Source: Nitrospiraceae bacterium
GTDB lineage: Bacteria > Nitrospirota > Thermodesulfovibrionia > Thermodesulfovibrionales > UBA1546
NCBI GenBank assembly: GCA_021373015.1
Contig: JAJFTJ010000021.1
Span: forward strand, 1 to 64,000
Direction of reading: 5' to 3'
Length of the DNA stretch: 64,000 nucleotides
The stretch's first letter is position 1. Each line of letters starts with the position of its first letter. Under the pieces are notes generated by a model. The model had not been told where the DNA came from and made no database searches. It saw nothing but the letters and a program-made list of their open reading frames with translations. Below are positions 63,838 to 64,000 of this stretch, in pieces. Position numbers and translations under genes: made by a program.

Positions 63838-63878
63838 ACAAAAAAATTTTGGATTTTCTCTTATGAAAATCCAAAATT
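63838..63878 (-). terminator. Terminator of the right-edge cupin-regulator gene
   Basis: A perfect 13-bp stem pairs 63845-63857 with 63866-63878 around an 8-base loop. Read on the minus strand it ends in a run of T (63840-63846), so it terminates the minus-strand gene that enters from the right edge. Confidence 0.8.
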
Positions 63879-63894
63879 GATAACTATCTCCATA

Positions 63895-64000
63895 TCAAAA
63901 ACACACTACCAGCAATTCGGCTTCTTTATCATTAATGTTAGTCCATTGCTCAGGCAGAAAATCCTTCAGATGAATCGAATCACCCTGTCTGAGCTCTTTT
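63895..64000 (-). CDS. Cupin-sensor domain protein, C-terminal fragment (probable HTH regulator)
   Basis: The visible 35 residues, ending at the TGA on the minus strand at 63895-63897, read ELRQGDSIHLKDFLPEQWTN then INDKEAELLVVCF. This matches the last strands of the C-terminal cupin barrel of HTH-type regulators (GDSI, then LLVV). The rest of the protein, presumably an N-terminal XRE helix-turn-helix, lies beyond the window. The identification is from the tail only. Confidence 0.6.
   Translation of the reverse strand, partial: KELRQGDSIHLKDFLPEQWTNINDKEAELLVVCF

Overview
The window is AT-rich, densely packed bacterial DNA from a Gram-negative organism: lipobox lipoproteins, a lipoprotein with a BamE/OmlA-like fold, an OmpA-type lipoprotein and type IV pilus ATPases are all present. 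The gene mix points to an anaerobic or microaerophilic chemolithotroph: c-type cytochromes, a ferredoxin-dependent 2-oxoacid oxidoreductase, NapD/NapH-like proteins, an archaeal-type glutamate synthase and an NrpR-type nitrogen regulator. By recollection of gene content this fits Nitrospirota (Thermodesulfovibrio-like lineages) best. No rRNA or other decisive marker is present, so that placement is inference.

Layout. 1-530: tail of a 4Fe-4S protein and a NapD-like chaperone, closed by a hairpin terminator. 550-7392: a cytochrome module read leftward (SHP-like cytochrome c, diheme cytochrome c, a cytochrome b fused to a diheme cytochrome c, two DUF5666 proteins, a second cytochrome b) followed by an OmpR/histidine-kinase pair. 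Two near-identical direct-repeat sites lie 67-68 bp before two of its genes. A divergent cupin gene follows. 7395-10801: 2-oxoacid:ferredoxin oxidoreductase (korAB) with a ferritin-like protein and a Cys-rich protein. 10845-22978: a lone radical SAM protein, then a housekeeping run on the minus strand (ubiB-like, phasin-like, alaS, BamE-like lipoprotein, recX, pilT, recA, thpR, cinA-like, pgpA, trpB2, osmC).

23140-29905: an all-plus-strand island bracketed by tRNA-fMet and tRNA-Pro. It holds a PqqD-like protein with a peptide-like tail, an HprK-like kinase, three glycosyltransferases, a nucleotidyltransferase-fold protein and a radical SAM protein. 29916-41548: ABC exporter, patatin lipoprotein, YtxH/DUF948 pair, prohibitin, MgtC, DUF362 ferredoxin, exonuclease-like protein, PilB with a CheY-like regulator, a CopZ-like protein and another radical SAM protein. 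41577-53340: phosphohexomutase, transketolase, pyrF, dcd, a LemA/TPM cassette, a diguanylate cyclase, an OmpA lipoprotein, acylphosphatase and an orphan MshEN protein. Two diverged palindromic repeat elements sit here, one of them embedded in the signal-peptide region of a TPM gene.

53373-57816: a copper ATPase (copA) followed directly by a PCYCGC-family protein with an in-frame UGA at a family Cys position and a fitting bacterial SECIS hairpin. This is the strongest novel candidate: a selenoprotein that conventional gene calling truncates. It is preceded by a ThiF/MoeB-like protein, a small unknown protein and a stand-alone LigD phosphoesterase domain. 57967-59215: a self-regulated ArsR / NapH-like / zinc-ribbon operon. 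59259-63699: a nitrogen-assimilation block (glnA, PII, NrpR-like regulator, archaeal-type glutamate synthase). 63895-64000: the end of a cupin-type regulator.
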